From: a virus
Reading direction: 5' to 3' (one strand)
Length of the DNA: 48,782 bases
Virus record (IMG/VR): IMGVR_UViG_3300008116_000097
Location: 1-48,782 of that record
Part shown: positions 32,122-39,992 of the stretch, piece after piece
Position numbering within the stretch: the first letter of the stretch is position 1
Layout of the letters: the number at the start of each line of letters is the position of its first letter
Position numbers and translations under genes: made by a program
The notes under the pieces: generated by a model
Database searches by the model: none
What the model saw: only the letters and a program-made list of their open reading frames with translations
Told to the model about the DNA's origin: nothing

Positions 32122-34395
32122 ATGGCAACATCACAAAATAGGTTGAATTTTCTAAGCGGGTTCAAAAATACACCGCAGGGAGGATACGAGGATCCAACCT
32201 ATCTTGGATTCAAAATTATATTTGATTTCGAAGGAGCTCTTCCGATTGGAGCAGATGACGGGTTACCCCCTAGCCCTTTATTTAAGGATAGCGCATACGG
32301 AACCTCTGCGAATGGAAGTATGGCCGGTACGAATCCATTTGGATTAAATGAATATAATTTCAGAGGAAATAATATAGATTTTCATTCTGCCCAATCTTAT
32401 CTTGTACAAAGAGAGGATGGATATAACAACGGACAGGGTGGAAAAAGAGCTGATGCCCTGAATCAATTTAAAAATCTTCTCAAACAAATCAATAACGAAT
32501 CACCTTGGTTTTTCCAGAGTATTCAAGGACTTGATAAATTAGCAAGTGTTGCTAAAACCGGCTATAATGGTGCAGCAAATGCGGAGATTGGATTCAATTC
32601 ACACAGAACTTCTGGCAAGTTTCTAACTTTTTCGTGTTTGGAATCTTTAAATCTTAGGGTTTCTACACTTGCTGAATTATACAGGCAGTCTACCTTCGAC
32701 TTCGATTATATGAGAGAGGTGGTACCACGCAACCTAAGAAAATTCAAAATGTTTATCTATGTTTCGGAAATCCGAAACCTTAATAAAACTAGTAGACTCA
32801 GTGCGCTATCAGCTTCAGCACAAGCTTTAGGAGCTACCACCAATTTATTGACAAACGGGATGAATCCCGGAAACTCACTTGGTGAAGGAAGCACACCGAA
32901 CGCTGCCCAGAATTCTTTAGTTTCTGGAATACTTAATAAAAGTGGTCTTCAGAGTGATTTCCAGGCATTGTCTAACTTCGGTAATCAAACTGAACAATCC
33001 GGCGTTACCCCATACATAATTTTTGAATGTGGGCAATGTGAATTTGATTTTGATTCAACAACTCCGATAAAAAATACAATGGATAATGGTTCTGGACAAG
33101 CCACCCCGGAAACAGCATCCTTTATCGTTCATGTTGGAAAAATAAGAACTAAAATTCAGGCTCCGAACATTAGGGATGACGGAAATTTCTTGATTGTTGC
33201 GGACAACTTCGAACTTGCTTCTTCTAGTGTCAAAAAAGTAAATAGAGAGACAGACGCTCTTAATAAAGAGGGTTCTTTCCTGGATGGACTTTTAATACAG
33301 GGACAAAATGCTTTAACCAATTTTGTTGGTAATTCAATAAATAATTTTGTCAACACCCAGGTTAGCCGACTATCAAATATCTTAGGTGGTGTTGATAGGT
33401 TCCTTTTGGGTAACGTTTACAGTTTTGCCCCAGGAGCTGCCTTATCAAACCCAAGTTTTGATAACATCACAGATCTCGCTCAGCAGTTCAACAATGGATT
33501 GGACCTTCGCGGATTAATAAGAAATGAATCTAAATTACCAAATCCCCAGACTTCTGGACTAGGAGGTCCGCCTCAAAGAGCATATGCGAATCCAGAAGGT
33601 GATAGTTATTCAGGAGTTCCTGGGAATGATCTAGGCGTACCCAACCGCATATATCAGCAACCTAAAGGAGATGCCTATCCAAATGTTCCTGGTGGCGACC
33701 TGGGGGTACCTCAAAGATCTTATCCATCCGTGGAAGCTGACGTTTACGCTAATGTACCAGGATCAGATCTTGGCGGCCCACAAAGGATTTATCCATCTCC
33801 TCTTGATGATTTTTATCCCGATTCTCCTGGAAGCAGTTTAGGTGTTCCTGACCGCATATACCCAGAACCAGAGGGCGATTTTTATCCAACCAATCCTGGT
33901 GAAAGCTTAGGAGTGCCTGATAGAGTTTATAGCCAGCCAGAAGGTGATGTTTATACGAGAGTACCCGGATCAGATCTAGGGGTACCTGACAGAAGATACA
34001 CATTAGATAACACCGATGTATACCAAAAATCACCGGGAAGCGATCTAGGTGTACCTGATAGAAATTACGATTTCGATGGCGGAAAGGTTTATCCTGCGCA
34101 GGATCAGAATCTGAGATCACCACAATTTGGTGCAATCTATGAGGAATCACCTTTGCAATCTTCTGGTATAAAGGAGAGAGTTTACAGAGAGGCTGAATCC
34201 AACAGCCGATTCGATACCCCTGCGGGAAATCTTTATGGTCCGCAGCCTCCTGACTACAATTCAAAAAACCTTGGTATGGTTTATTCGAAATTAGCCGAAG
34301 ACTTCCAACCTGATACCCAATCTTTAGGGAACCTTAAGCCGGCTGACGGATATAATTTCAGTCTCGGAGACATAAACGGAATTGACGAAGATTAA
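32122..34395 (+). CDS. Virion protein with C-terminal 23-residue tandem repeats, 757 aa
   Basis: The first 480 residues form a tail/baseplate-like body (DPTYLGFKIIFDFEGALPIG, ESPWFFQSIQGLDKL, VVPRNLRKFKMFIYVSEIRN). From about 485 to 645 there are seven 23-residue repeats with core PGSDLGVPDR-Y and a preceding [PE]-x-GD-x-Y, Pro/Gly/Asp/Tyr-rich, followed by degraded units. Such repeats probably form an extended or beta-type spacer. Its stop codon overlaps the ATG of the spike-like gene (TTAATGG). Context between hub and spike indicates a central tail part, perhaps a tape-like or hub-attached fibre. No T4 counterpart recognised. Confidence 0.65.
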   Translation: MATSQNRLNFLSGFKNTPQGGYEDPTYLGFKIIFDFEGALPIGADDGLPPSPLFKDSAYGTSANGSMAGTNPFGLNEYNFRGNNIDFHSAQSYLVQREDGYNNGQGGKRADALNQFKNLLKQINNESPWFFQSIQGLDKLASVAKTGYNGAANAEIGFNSHRTSGKFLTFSCLESLNLRVSTLAELYRQSTFDFDYMREVVPRNLRKFKMFIYVSEIRNLNKTSRLSALSASAQALGATTNLLTNGMNPGNSLGEGSTPNAAQNSLVSGILNKSGLQSDFQALSNFGNQTEQSGVTPYIIFECGQCEFDFDSTTPIKNTMDNGSGQATPETASFIVHVGKIRTKIQAPNIRDDGNFLIVADNFELASSSVKKVNRETDALNKEGSFLDGLLIQGQNALTNFVGNSINNFVNTQVSRLSNILGGVDRFLLGNVYSFAPGAALSNPSFDNITDLAQQFNNGLDLRGLIRNESKLPNPQTSGLGGPPQRAYANPEGDSYSGVPGNDLGVPNRIYQQPKGDAYPNVPGGDLGVPQRSYPSVEADVYANVPGSDLGGPQRIYPSPLDDFYPDSPGSSLGVPDRIYPEPEGDFYPTNPGESLGVPDRVYSQPEGDVYTRVPGSDLGVPDRRYTLDNTDVYQKSPGSDLGVPDRNYDFDGGKVYPAQDQNLRSPQFGAIYEESPLQSSGIKERVYREAESNSRFDTPAGNLYGPQPPDYNSKNLGMVYSKLAEDFQPDTQSLGNLKPADGYNFSLGDINGIDED
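33574..34056 (+). repeat. Seven 69-base coding repeats (23-aa units)
   Basis: Seven consecutive in-frame units of 69 bases; each encodes Gln/Asp-Arg-x-Tyr, then a variable stretch with GD-x-Y, and ends in VPGSDLGVP or a close variant. Units differ at many third positions and in the variable stretch, so they are old rather than recent duplications. Weaker units continue to about 34300. Confidence 0.85.
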
Positions 34396-35075
34396 TGGCA
34401 TTTGACACCGTCCTACTTGGTATAGTCGTTGATAACAACGATCCAACACGAACAGGAAGAGCAAGAATTCGGGTAAGAGGGGTTTTTGACGATATACCTG
34501 ACGAAGATTTACCTTGGGCAAATCAGAGTTCAGTGGTAAGCTTTGGTTCCAAGGATGGAGGAGGGATGATATCAATCCCTAAAATAGGATCTCTTGTGAG
34601 TGTTCAGTTCGACGATGGTAACTGGTATGTTCCTTATTTCACTTCGACCTGGGATACCGACCCTACTTTAGTTGAAGCATTCATGAAGAGTGAAAATGGC
34701 GAATCTTATTTTGGAGCTCATTCTATTATTTATGACACCGAAGCAGTTCCCGGTCCTCTTAAATTAATTTACCAGACAGATAATGGATTGCTTATCGAAC
34801 TCGGTGAATCCAAATTCCACCTGTCATACGACGGGCAGGATTTAAAGGTTGTGATCAAGATAAAGCAAAATGAAATAGTGATGGACGGGGATAAAGTAAT
34901 TGTTGATTCTTCAAATATCGAATTGGGGAAAAATGCTATTGAAGCTTTGGTGAAGGGAGATTCCTTCCTAACATTCTTCAATTCACATGTTCATGCTACA
35001 CCAGCAGGTCCTTCCGCACCACCAACTGTTCCTATGACTGACGTCTTGCTCAGTCAGGTTTCTAAAACCCTTTAA
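34395..35075 (+). CDS. 5: Baseplate spike protein, gp5/gpV-like, without lysozyme domain
   Basis: 226 residues. The N-terminal OB-fold domain (5-95) has LGIVVDNNDPTRTGRARIRV, DLPWANQSSVVSF, ISIPKIGSLVSVQFDDGNWY and VPYFTSTW, the pattern of gp5/VgrG/gpV spikes (DP-x-x-x-GR, DLPWA, P-x-x-G-x-x-V). The C-terminal part (about 130-190) is a beta-helix-like run (KLIYQTDNGLLIELGESKFH, VVIKIKQNEIVMDGDKVIV) ending with a His-x-His segment FNSHVHATPAGPSAPP, typical of an iron-binding spike tip region. T4 gp5 carries an internal lysozyme domain; here none is present, so cell-wall degradation during entry must use another protein. Confidence 0.82.
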   Translation: MAFDTVLLGIVVDNNDPTRTGRARIRVRGVFDDIPDEDLPWANQSSVVSFGSKDGGGMISIPKIGSLVSVQFDDGNWYVPYFTSTWDTDPTLVEAFMKSENGESYFGAHSIIYDTEAVPGPLKLIYQTDNGLLIELGESKFHLSYDGQDLKVVIKIKQNEIVMDGDKVIVDSSNIELGKNAIEALVKGDSFLTFFNSHVHATPAGPSAPPTVPMTDVLLSQVSKTL

Positions 35076-35076
35076 A

Positions 35077-36015
35077 ATGGCAGTAATCTGGGCAAATTTT
35101 ATCACGGAGTTAAGCCAATTTCTCTCATCTAAGAAAAGTAGCGGAGCTCAAGAGACTGGAAGTAAAATAGCCACGATCTACATTAATTCTCTCAAAACTT
35201 CTCAGACGCCAACCGGAAATTTATTTAGCTCAGCACCTGGTGAGGAAGCACTGAAGGTTGCTTTTGGTGCGGTTTTCGAAAAATTGAGCAAATCAACTTC
35301 ACCCACAGCTGAAGAAAAATCGCAGGATCCAAATTTCAAGCCTGCCCCAGAAGAGGATATACCTTCCGGATCATCTCTTTCCGAAGAGCAGGAACAGGAA
35401 TTTAAGGATTATCTGAAATCAAGCCAGCAGGTTAAATTCAGGTTCTATGAGTTAAAAGAGGGAGGTTCCGAATTTGTTTTAGAAACTGATCCAGCAAAAT
35501 TGGAAGAGGTCTTGAAGAAGAGAGGTTTTGGAGTAATGGGACAGAAATTCAGAGAGGAATTATTTAATAAGGAAAAAGTCGTTTATGCTGAACTTCAAAA
35601 ACGATATTTCGAAGAATCCGCTGCTGAGGAGAATAGGAAGGCTAAACAGGACGAGAAGAAAGAAAAAGATCCTTATGATGATCTGGCAGCTGCCATAATC
35701 GCTTTTTGGATTACTTCCGGTCCTATCGTGTTTTCATCGCTCCCGCCAATTCCTCCTGCAACTCTAAACACACCAGGAACATATACTATTCTATATCCTG
35801 GTAATCCCTCTGTTCTAGCAGATGGTATAAGAAGATCTTTCAATTTGGGTCTAGATTCAAAATTTAAAGATGACCCGACAGGGATACTTTCGGCCACTGC
35901 AATTTCGAAAGCATTGGCTGTGGTTTTGGCCAAGCATCTTCTCACTCTGAAGTTCATTTACTCCGGTGCAACACCGGCTTCTCCGATAGTTGCTGTGGTT
36001 CCGGGGATATTTTAG
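35077..36015 (+). CDS. Tail-associated hypothetical protein, 312 aa
   Basis: Begins one base after the spike gene. N-terminal helix (IWANFITELSQFLSSKK), then a disordered Ser/Pro/Glu region, a Lys/Glu-rich coiled coil (about 160-205), and a C-terminal domain with DPYDDLAAAIIAFWITSGPI, FSSLPPIPPAT, PGTYTILYPGNPSVLADGIR and a hydrophobic tail. That last part has a pattern I associate with uncharacterised virion proteins encoded next to baseplate genes. It is the last gene before an inverted repeat and promoter box, and its stop codon lies inside the left arm of the repeat. Function unknown. Confidence 0.6.
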   Translation: MAVIWANFITELSQFLSSKKSSGAQETGSKIATIYINSLKTSQTPTGNLFSSAPGEEALKVAFGAVFEKLSKSTSPTAEEKSQDPNFKPAPEEDIPSGSSLSEEQEQEFKDYLKSSQQVKFRFYELKEGGSEFVLETDPAKLEEVLKKRGFGVMGQKFREELFNKEKVVYAELQKRYFEESAAEENRKAKQDEKKEKDPYDDLAAAIIAFWITSGPIVFSSLPPIPPATLNTPGTYTILYPGNPSVLADGIRRSFNLGLDSKFKDDPTGILSATAISKALAVVLAKHLLTLKFIYSGATPASPIVAVVPGIF

Positions 36016-36059
36016 GATTAGCTTTGTCCGTTGATATATAAGGGCAGGTACAATCCTAA
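36012..36059 (+). promoter_or_regulatory. Late promoter box within an 8-base inverted repeat
   Basis: GATATATAAG at 36033-36042 is centred between TTAGGATT (36012-36019) and AATCCTAA (36052-36059), a perfect inverted repeat. The box starts 31 bases before the ATG at 36064 and would drive the S1-like, amidoligase and neck genes. Confidence 0.5.
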
Positions 36060-36063
36060 TAAA

Positions 36064-37233
36064 ATGAACGAAATTGAAAACGCAAATTTAACAGAATTCG
36101 ATTGGAATTCAACAGGCCGTTACACAAGAAACACTGGAATCTACACACCTAAGGGGATAAAAGTTTATTCCCATGAAGCTTACGCAAAATCTTTACTATC
36201 CGTTTATCTTGGAAATTTCAGTCCAGAAAATTCAACCATTTCTCTGGCGAAGGATCTTTCAGATGGTGAAACTTACGAGTGCCAGGTAGTTAGCATCAAT
36301 CAAAAGTTTGTGATTGCACAAACAGGAACTGGACAATCAATTTTTATTGATTTAGTTAAGGAGCAGAAAGATGCTGCAAGATTGGAAATCGGTGGTCTAG
36401 ATTTCAGGATTGGACAAAATATTCAGGCTACCGTTCGCAATGTGAATGGTAATTACTATGGATCTGTCATCGATAATCTCATAGGCAATTTGAAGCACGA
36501 ACTCTTTTCACAAATCAAAGAGCAAAGTTCAGCTTATCGTGTTAAGATTGAATCTATCAATAAGGGAGGTTACATTGTTGATCTATCTGGAATTAAATGC
36601 TTCTTGCCAGGTTCTTTGGCAGCTGCCAATAAGATTACTGACTTCAATTCTTACATCGGAAAAGAAATCCATGTAATGATGGAAGGATATGTTGAAGCGA
36701 AAGATATGTTTGTCGTTTCATATAAGAAGTATTTGAACAGAATCATTGATTCTAAAATTCAAGATCTTGATCTTACCAAAAAGTACAGTGGTCAGGTTAC
36801 AGGAACCTCTGAATTCGGAGTATTCGTTGAGTGGGAAGACATCTATACAGGTCTTCTTCATAAAACAGAGTTTGAAGACGATCAGCAAATCGAAAAATTC
36901 CAACCTGGCGACACAGTTGAATTCTACATCAAGGAAATTAAAGATAAGAATCGTTTAACCCTTTCTTTTAACGAGCCATTGGAAAAAAATATTAGATTGT
37001 CTGAGATCGCTAGTGAAATCGAATCAGGACAGGAGAAAATTTTCAATGCTAAGATTAAGCACAAGAGAAGAAACGGTTGTTTGGTAGAAATTACTGAAAT
37101 TGGATCATTTGCTTTAGTTCCTCAAGATAAATACAGTAAAGACATGAAGAGCAAGAAAACCGGTGATGACTTACTGGTTAAAATCTACGAAGTAGATTTG
37201 ATTGCTGGAAAACTATTCGCAGAACCATTATAA
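36064..37233 (+). CDS. Ribosomal protein S1-like RNA-binding protein with four S1 domains
   Basis: 389 residues from the ATG at 36064; an upstream TTG at 36031 would start within the promoter box. Four S1/OB-type domains can be drawn: about 69-137, 157-221 (YRVKIESINKGGYIVDLSGI, CFLPGSL), 238-303 (GQVTGTSEFGVFVEWED, GLLHKTE, FQPGDTVEFYIKEIK) and 324-389. Domain 3 is the best match; GQV-x4-FGVFV and GLLHKTE are the classic S1 RNA-binding residues, and domain 2 resembles the FLPGSL type of bacterial S1 repeats. Likely cytoplasmic and RNA- or ribosome-binding. It may redirect host translation to phage mRNA or protect transcripts; a virion role is less likely. TAATG overlap joins it to the next gene. 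Confidence 0.85.
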   Translation: MNEIENANLTEFDWNSTGRYTRNTGIYTPKGIKVYSHEAYAKSLLSVYLGNFSPENSTISLAKDLSDGETYECQVVSINQKFVIAQTGTGQSIFIDLVKEQKDAARLEIGGLDFRIGQNIQATVRNVNGNYYGSVIDNLIGNLKHELFSQIKEQSSAYRVKIESINKGGYIVDLSGIKCFLPGSLAAANKITDFNSYIGKEIHVMMEGYVEAKDMFVVSYKKYLNRIIDSKIQDLDLTKKYSGQVTGTSEFGVFVEWEDIYTGLLHKTEFEDDQQIEKFQPGDTVEFYIKEIKDKNRLTLSFNEPLEKNIRLSEIASEIESGQEKIFNAKIKHKRRNGCLVEITEIGSFALVPQDKYSKDMKSKKTGDDLLVKIYEVDLIAGKLFAEPL

Positions 37234-38630
37234 TGGAAAATGGAAACTATTTCGACGATGCTCACGCTTTAAGTTCGGCAAATATTGGGTTCGAATTCGA
37301 ATTCTTTTCACCTATGATGAAAGGCAGGTTAGCTGAAATCATATCGAAAGAATTAGGAAAAAAAGTACAAGTTTCTGAGAAATATCATTCCGATCTTCCA
37401 GTAGACAGGAATACCTTCAAGTTAGAGGCTGATTATTCAGGCGGTTCAGATATGGTTGAACTGATCACTGGACCTATGCCTTATCAAGAAGCTATTCCTG
37501 TCCTTTATAAAATTCTGGCCATCATCAAAGAATATGGCTACACAAATGATCGCTGTGCTTTCCAATTCAACGTTTCGTACGATGAGATGAGAAAGGATGT
37601 TAGAACACCACTCCAGCATGTCGACAAACTCAAATTTGTTTTGTCTTTAGATGAAGGACTTATCTATGACAAGTTCGGATCTAGATTCGGAAATGTTTAT
37701 GCTAAGAGCATCAAGAAGATCGTGCCTAGAAACAGGTATATGATCCTCGACAATATTCAAAGCATAGATCCTACAATGTTTAGGTTACCCAATGAAAAAT
37801 ACTACGGGGTAAATTTCACTAAGCTGAAAGATGGGTATTTGGAATTTAGATATCTAGGCGGAAGAGATTACGAGAAAAAAGGATCATCGATCGTCAAGGT
37901 TATTGATTACATCGTTTTGCACCTATATAAAATTCTTGCAGGTGATTCCAACTACACAAAAAGAGATGTGGAGGTTCTTCAAAATATCATGAACCAATAC
38001 AAGAAAGTGGTGAGAAGCTTTTCGAATCCCGACCAATTCTTTATGAACTATCCGGATATCCATATAATGGTAGATCTGAAAGGCTGGGACGAAAACATCA
38101 AATCTCTTTGGAGTACGATCCGCGATAAAATTTTCGATTTGATCGTGGAAGGTGGACTTAGGAGAGGATATTTCAATTACGATACTTCAATAGGAAAATT
38201 CCAGATTAAAGAGGGTGAGTTCAAGGATGGAATGATCATTTCTGATGTTGACCTAGTGGAATGCAAGCTCAAAAGATGCAGCATCAATAATTGCAGGATT
38301 TTCTATTCTGAAATCAATAATTCAGAATTGAATGAAAGTCAGCTTTTCAATAACAACCGTGTAGAGAAAAGTAAAATTAAGGACACATCAATAGAATTCT
38401 CAAATACCTGTATCGATTGTTACGTTGATAGCAAAGGTAAAAAGATCGGAGGTAAATTAGTTGGCGGCGTTTTAAGAAATGGTAACGTTACAGAATACTC
38501 TGAAATCAGTTCTAAAACTAAAATTGTTAAGACGAAAGACGAGAGCAGACAATTCATTTCCAGTAAATCGTTTGGCGACGACAATCTTAAGCCTGTAAAG
38601 ATACAGAAGTTCAAAGATCTAAATTATTAA
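37233..38630 (+). CDS. Amidoligase-like enzyme with pentapeptide-type C-terminal repeat
   Basis: 465 residues. N-terminal domain (about 15-230) resembles glutamine synthetase/GCS-type amidoligases: SANIGFEFEFFSP at 15-27 (the E-x-E metal motif), FKLEADYSGGSDMVELITGP at 62-81, RCAFQFNVSYDEM at 107-119 and YYGVNFTKLKDGYLEFRYLG further on. Such enzymes join an amine to a carboxylate with ATP. Residues about 330-395 form a run of five-residue steps (DVDLVECKLKRCSINNCRIF, SEINNSELNESQLFNNN), as in pentapeptide right-handed helices. Encoded directly after the S1-like gene (TAATG) and before a neck gene. It may amidate peptide, protein or cell-wall targets; the substrate is unknown. Confidence 0.65.
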   Translation: MENGNYFDDAHALSSANIGFEFEFFSPMMKGRLAEIISKELGKKVQVSEKYHSDLPVDRNTFKLEADYSGGSDMVELITGPMPYQEAIPVLYKILAIIKEYGYTNDRCAFQFNVSYDEMRKDVRTPLQHVDKLKFVLSLDEGLIYDKFGSRFGNVYAKSIKKIVPRNRYMILDNIQSIDPTMFRLPNEKYYGVNFTKLKDGYLEFRYLGGRDYEKKGSSIVKVIDYIVLHLYKILAGDSNYTKRDVEVLQNIMNQYKKVVRSFSNPDQFFMNYPDIHIMVDLKGWDENIKSLWSTIRDKIFDLIVEGGLRRGYFNYDTSIGKFQIKEGEFKDGMIISDVDLVECKLKRCSINNCRIFYSEINNSELNESQLFNNNRVEKSKIKDTSIEFSNTCIDCYVDSKGKKIGGKLVGGVLRNGNVTEYSEISSKTKIVKTKDESRQFISSKSFGDDNLKPVKIQKFKDLNY

Positions 38631-38631
38631 C

Positions 38632-39420
38632 ATGACAGAATTAGAATTAATCCGAGAAATTGAAGACGCTTTGTCTTACTCTTGCTCTCTTCCGTACAAT
38701 TTGAATCAAACCGAAATCCAGAGAATAATCAAAAGGGCTCGGGATTATTTCTATGACAATTACCAGTACTCGGTTGAGAAAAGAATCATAGTTTTAGGTA
38801 GATCTATTTTTGCAAATGCAAATTTTAGAGCTACCCGTCAGATTAAGCTTCCTGACAATATAGTTTCGATATTTGATGTTAGAGAGACCAATGGTAGCGG
38901 GATTTCTGGAAACCCTGACCGAGATTTTGGCGATTCCAAACTTTTAGGATCGGAATTGCTTTTATCACCATTTGTTGGTGATAACCTCGTTTACCGTACC
39001 GTTATGTATTCATATTTTGATTTGGCTAAAGCATATTTGCTTGAAACATTCGCTTATAACTGGAACAAGAACACCAAAAAACTAACAATTCTGGGAAGAG
39101 ATCCAAACCGGGTTAATACCGGAGGGGTTAATGGTGCAGGAGTTAATGGTGATTATCCCGGCGGTGTTGATGTAGCGATCTCTTGTTTCGTAAAAATCGT
39201 CGAAGATGATCTTTATGCTGACGAGCTTTTCGTTAGATACTGCATAGGAAAAAGCAAGGAAGCATTGGGTAACATGCTTTCGGTGTTTGACTATAATCTT
39301 CCAGGCGGAGTAAAAGTTAATGCTCAAGGTATAATTAGTATGGGTAAAGAAGAGGTTCAAGAGGTCATGCAGATGATAAATGACGAGAACACCCCGAGCT
39401 ATTTCCTGCAATGGAATTGA
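38632..39420 (+). CDS. Probable neck/head-completion structural protein
   Basis: 262 residues. N-terminal helices (LELIREIEDALSYSCSLPYN, IQRIIKRARDYFYDNYQYS) lead into a beta region (RQIKLPDNIVSIFDVRET, LVYRTVMYSYFDLAKAYLLE) and a C-terminal helix ending with LFVRYCIGKSKEALGNMLSV followed by YNLPGGVKVN. This 'YC-x-G-x-x-KE-x-LG...LPGGV-x-VN' ending recalls neck or connector proteins in other T4-like phages. It precedes the wedge cluster (gp25, gp6, gp7 types), where T4 does not place the neck genes, so the assignment is by pattern only. The gene is followed by the 197-base structured gap. Confidence 0.5.
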   Translation: MTELELIREIEDALSYSCSLPYNLNQTEIQRIIKRARDYFYDNYQYSVEKRIIVLGRSIFANANFRATRQIKLPDNIVSIFDVRETNGSGISGNPDRDFGDSKLLGSELLLSPFVGDNLVYRTVMYSYFDLAKAYLLETFAYNWNKNTKKLTILGRDPNRVNTGGVNGAGVNGDYPGGVDVAISCFVKIVEDDLYADELFVRYCIGKSKEALGNMLSVFDYNLPGGVKVNAQGIISMGKEEVQEVMQMINDENTPSYFLQWN

Positions 39421-39617
39421 AAAATTAATAGGTTTATGGCATATAAATATAGAAACATATATTTATGCCCTGTGTACTTGACAACATTGAATACTAGAGA
39501 GATAAATCTTGGGTTATCTTTTGAATCCCTGATTTATGATTCTAAAAGGAATAGAACCATAAAATAGCTTATGTTTCTAAAATTGCACACTCTCAATAGG
39601 CTGATATATAAGTAGCC
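39421..39617. other. 197-base gap with hairpins and promoter box
   Basis: No gene fits here. Three potential hairpins are seen: GGCATA-TA-AATATA at 39438-39451 with TATATTTATGCC at 39458-39469 (12 bp with a two-base bulge; it contains TATAAATA at 39442-39449, identical to the T4 late promoter core); ATAAATC at 39502-39508 with GATTTAT at 39531-39537, enclosing GGG/CCC; and TTCTA/TAGAA at 39540-39556. The last bases hold the box GATATATAAG. No tRNA is recognisable. Possible roles: promoter region, transcript end, or a structured non-coding RNA. Confidence 0.55.
39603..39612 (+). promoter_or_regulatory. Candidate late promoter box (GATATATAAG)
   Basis: Flanked exactly by GGCT (39599-39602) and AGCC (39614-39617). 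It lies only 15 bases before the gp25-like ATG; other copies are 24-32 bases from their starts, so the transcript would be almost leaderless, or the Met codon at 39654 may be used instead. Confidence 0.4.
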
Positions 39618-39989
39618 ATGAGGGAAATTTACAACCGGGATCCTAACGATCCCATGTATAAATCAGATATTATAGAGGTAACTGATCCGGTAGAAATTTG
39701 TATCGGCCAGTTAAAAATGTGTTTGCTCACTAATAAAGGTGAGGTCTTGGGCGATGCATCATTTGGTATGGACTTAGAATCTATGCTTTTTGATCTTGAA
39801 TTATCGGAAGATGGGCTTAGAAACGAACTAAATCTCCACTTGACCACATACGTACCGATCTTTTTTGACCTTGGAGGATACTATAACATTGAATTCTACC
39901 AGGGAACACAGAGGGATATTGCATATTTCGATTTTTTTCTTCCTGTAAATGGGGGAGAAAGTCCGGTAGTTTCACTAAAATTCACATAA
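39618..39989 (+). CDS. 25: Baseplate wedge protein, gp25-like
   Basis: 123 residues (T4 gp25: 132). The lysozyme-related gp25 fold is recognised from EICIGQLKMCLLTNKGEVLG, then FGMDLESMLFDLEL (family: L-x-T-x-x-GE...FG-x-x-L-x-x-x-LF), a helix ELNLHLTTYVPIF and strands. gp25 is a core wedge piece conserved from T4 to type VI secretion (TssE). The usual position directly upstream of the gp6-like gene is kept, with three bases between. The promoter box lies unusually close to the ATG. Confidence 0.85.
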   Translation: MREIYNRDPNDPMYKSDIIEVTDPVEICIGQLKMCLLTNKGEVLGDASFGMDLESMLFDLELSEDGLRNELNLHLTTYVPIFFDLGGYYNIEFYQGTQRDIAYFDFFLPVNGGESPVVSLKFT

Positions 39990-39992
39990 GTA

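Noticed and set aside
36031-36063. TTG start for the S1-like gene
   Set aside because: It lies in the promoter box and inverted repeat; the ATG at 36064 has the standard spacing.
39421-39617. tRNA or tRNA-like gene in the gap
   Set aside because: No cloverleaf, no TTCGA-type T loop and no CCA-compatible acceptor pairing could be drawn.
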